The notes under the pieces were generated by a model. The model was given only the letters and a program-made list of their open reading frames with translations. It was not told where the DNA came from and made no database searches. A stretch of DNA of 64,000 nt from Thiosocius sp963759055. GTDB taxonomy: Bacteria; Pseudomonadota; Gammaproteobacteria; Chromatiales; Chromatiaceae. This document shows, one piece after another, positions 62,816 to 64,000 of the stretch (within the stretch, counting starts at the first letter, position 1; each line of letters starts with the position of its first letter). Both the position numbers and the translations under genes were made by a program. The stretch lies in the NCBI GenBank assembly GCA_963759055.1, contig CAVWYD010000035.1:1-64000 (forward strand), written 5' to 3'.

Positions 62816-63226
62816 GTGAAGTTGATTCCTTTGTATCTGGTGCTGCTGTTGTCCTGGCAGCTGACGGCCTGCTCGGAGGCGCCCTATACGGACGTCGACA
62901 ATGTGGGGCTGCGCGACCTGCTCGAACAGGGAGCACCACTGTTTGATGTCCGGCGTCCGGAGGAGTGGCACGAGACCGGTGTTGTCACGGGCAGCCGGCT
63001 GCTCACCTATGTGGACCAATACAGTCGTCTGATGCCGGGTTTCCTGGAGACACTCAACGCTGAGGTCGACAGGCAGGAGCCGCTGATTCTGATCTGTCGC
63101 ACCGGGAGCCGCACCGCCAGGCTGGCACGTAAGCTGACGCTGGAGATGGGGTATACGCAGGTGTACAACGTGCGGGACGGGATCACCGGGTGGATCGCCG
63201 AGGGAAGAGCGGTATCCCCACCGTGA
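62816..63226 (+). CDS. Rhodanese-domain lipoprotein
   Basis: The 136-residue protein has a lipobox LTAC at residues 16-19 and a rhodanese domain with LFDVRRPEEWHETG and active-site loop LICRTGSRTARLA, in which the cysteine would carry sulfane sulfur. It starts at GTG with GGAG 6 bases upstream, 77 bp after the MBL hydrolase. An MBL-rhodanese neighbourhood is common in sulfide oxidation, though here the two are not fused. Confidence 0.85.
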   Translation: MKLIPLYLVLLLSWQLTACSEAPYTDVDNVGLRDLLEQGAPLFDVRRPEEWHETGVVTGSRLLTYVDQYSRLMPGFLETLNAEVDRQEPLILICRTGSRTARLARKLTLEMGYTQVYNVRDGITGWIAEGRAVSPP

Positions 63227-63238
63227 TCCTGCACCTCG

Positions 63239-64000
63239 TCATGCCGTATCCGGACATGTCCCGAATCCTCCCAGGGCCGGGATCACGTTTTCGAACCGCT
63301 CGGCCAGCTTCAGGTCGATCAGTTCATCGGCCCGTGTGCGCCCCGGGTTGATGGCGGCGATCGGTATGCCGTGCTCTGCCGCCAGACGGCAGAAGCGGAA
63401 ACCGGAGTACACCATCAGCGAGGAACCGATCACCAGCAGGGCGTCGGAATCGAGCAGCGCGCTGATCGAGCGGTCCACGCGCTCGCGCGGGATCGTCTCG
63501 CCGAAGAACACGACATCGGGTTTCAGGATGCCACCGCAGTGCGGGCAGTCCGGGACCTGGAAATGCCGGTAATCGGTGTGTTCCAGGTAAGCATCGCCGT
63601 CCGGCGCGATTTCGGCGCTGAGTGCCGCGAACTCCGGATTGACGGCGAGCAGTTCCTCCTGCAGCGCTGCCCGGTCGGACAGGGCCCGGCAGTCGAGGCA
63701 TATGACCCGGTCAAGCCGGCCATGCAGGTCGATGACTTCGTGTGACCCCGCGCCCTGATGCAGGCGGTCGACATTCTGTGTCACCAGTTGCGAGATCCGT
63801 CCCGCAGACTCCCAATCTGCCAGCGTCTGGTGACACAGATTCGGCCTGGCACCCCGAAACCAGGGCCAGCCGATCAGGCTGCGAGCCCAGTAGCGCCGGC
63901 GGGTGGCGGCCTGATCCACGAAATCCCGGTACTGCACCGGGGCCGGACGTTTCCAGTCACCATTGTCGTCACGGTAGTCCGGGATACCCGAAGCGGTGCT
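63239..64000 (-). CDS. NAD-dependent protein deacylase (sirtuin; 5' end cut by window edge)
   Basis: The frame is open to the right edge of the window, so the N-terminal GAG part is missing. The visible part includes STASGIPDYRDD, TQNVDRLHQGAGS with the catalytic His region (IDLHG), two zinc pairs CLDC and CPHC, KPDVVFFGETIP and GSSLMVYSGF. It removes acyl groups from lysines using NAD. The apparent start at 63937 is inside the gene, because upstream codons continue the family sequence. It converges with the rhodanese gene. Confidence 0.92.
   Translation of the reverse strand, partial: STASGIPDYRDDNGDWKRPAPVQYRDFVDQAATRRRYWARSLIGWPWFRGARPNLCHQTLADWESAGRISQLVTQNVDRLHQGAGSHEVIDLHGRLDRVICLDCRALSDRAALQEELLAVNPEFAALSAEIAPDGDAYLEHTDYRHFQVPDCPHCGGILKPDVVFFGETIPRERVDRSISALLDSDALLVIGSSLMVYSGFRFCRLAAEHGIPIAAINPGRTRADELIDLKLAERFENVIPALGGFGTCPDTA

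Overview
The window is a stretch of a high-GC gammaproteobacterial chromosome. The evidence is gene order and protein character: the run nnr-tsaE-amiC-mutL-miaA-hfq-hflX-hflK-hflC-DUF2065-hisZ-purA (14159-27832), the nrdR-ribD-ribE-ribBX-ribH-nusB-thiL-pgpA region (35497-45267), xseB-ispA, parE, ettA and a Pro-Arg-His tRNA cluster. Several periplasmic c-type cytochromes, an octaheme hydroxylamine-oxidoreductase-family protein and a DNR/FNR-type regulator suggest a respiratory, possibly chemolithotrophic or nitrogen-oxide-using organism. The sequence does not fix the genus.

Region by region. 1-1721: a coupled pair, a P-loop ATPase and an FHA-PPP phosphatase (cut by the window edge). 1805-3861: PiT phosphate transporter with its PhoU-like DUF47 partner. 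4180-9187: two small hypotheticals, a beta-CASP RNase-like protein, rsgA, a small cytochrome and a Ste24-like protease, all on the minus strand. 9354-13051: orn, then a TPR protein, an octaheme HAO-family cytochrome and a divergent Crp/Fnr regulator, with two FNR-type palindromes in the intergenic region. 13068-27832: queG and the long plus-strand housekeeping run, with inverted-repeat elements on both sides of mutL and a possible leader peptide and attenuator upstream of DUF2065-hisZ-purA. 27833-29877: a short accessory patch. 29878-33368: ettA, a degenerate GGDEF protein and folD. 33435-33874: tRNA cluster with promoter and terminator. 34075-45938: glyA, nrdR, riboflavin genes, a chemoreceptor, a patatin, a class II aldolase, nusB, thiL, pgpA and a retropepsin-like protein. 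46056-50809: folE2, ispA, xseB, a CNP1-like exported protein and parE. 50953-53479: a cytochrome-DUF302 fusion, a second DUF302 protein and a Met-rich exported protein. 53512-58177: selenoneine genes. 58351-64000: a secreted amidohydrolase, two HDOD proteins, an MBL hydrolase, a rhodanese lipoprotein and a sirtuin (cut by the window edge).

The most distinctive unit is the selenoneine cluster: senB (selenosugar synthase) divergent from senA (selenoneine synthase) and a selD/senC whose selenophosphate synthetase domain is fused to an N-terminal FAD/NAD(P)H oxidoreductase. Together these would turn selenide into selenophosphate, then a selenosugar, then selenoneine from hercynine. The hercynine methyltransferase EgtD is not in the window. 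The second notable unit is the octaheme cytochrome/TPR/DNR locus, where the sequence itself supports nitrogen-oxide-responsive control.
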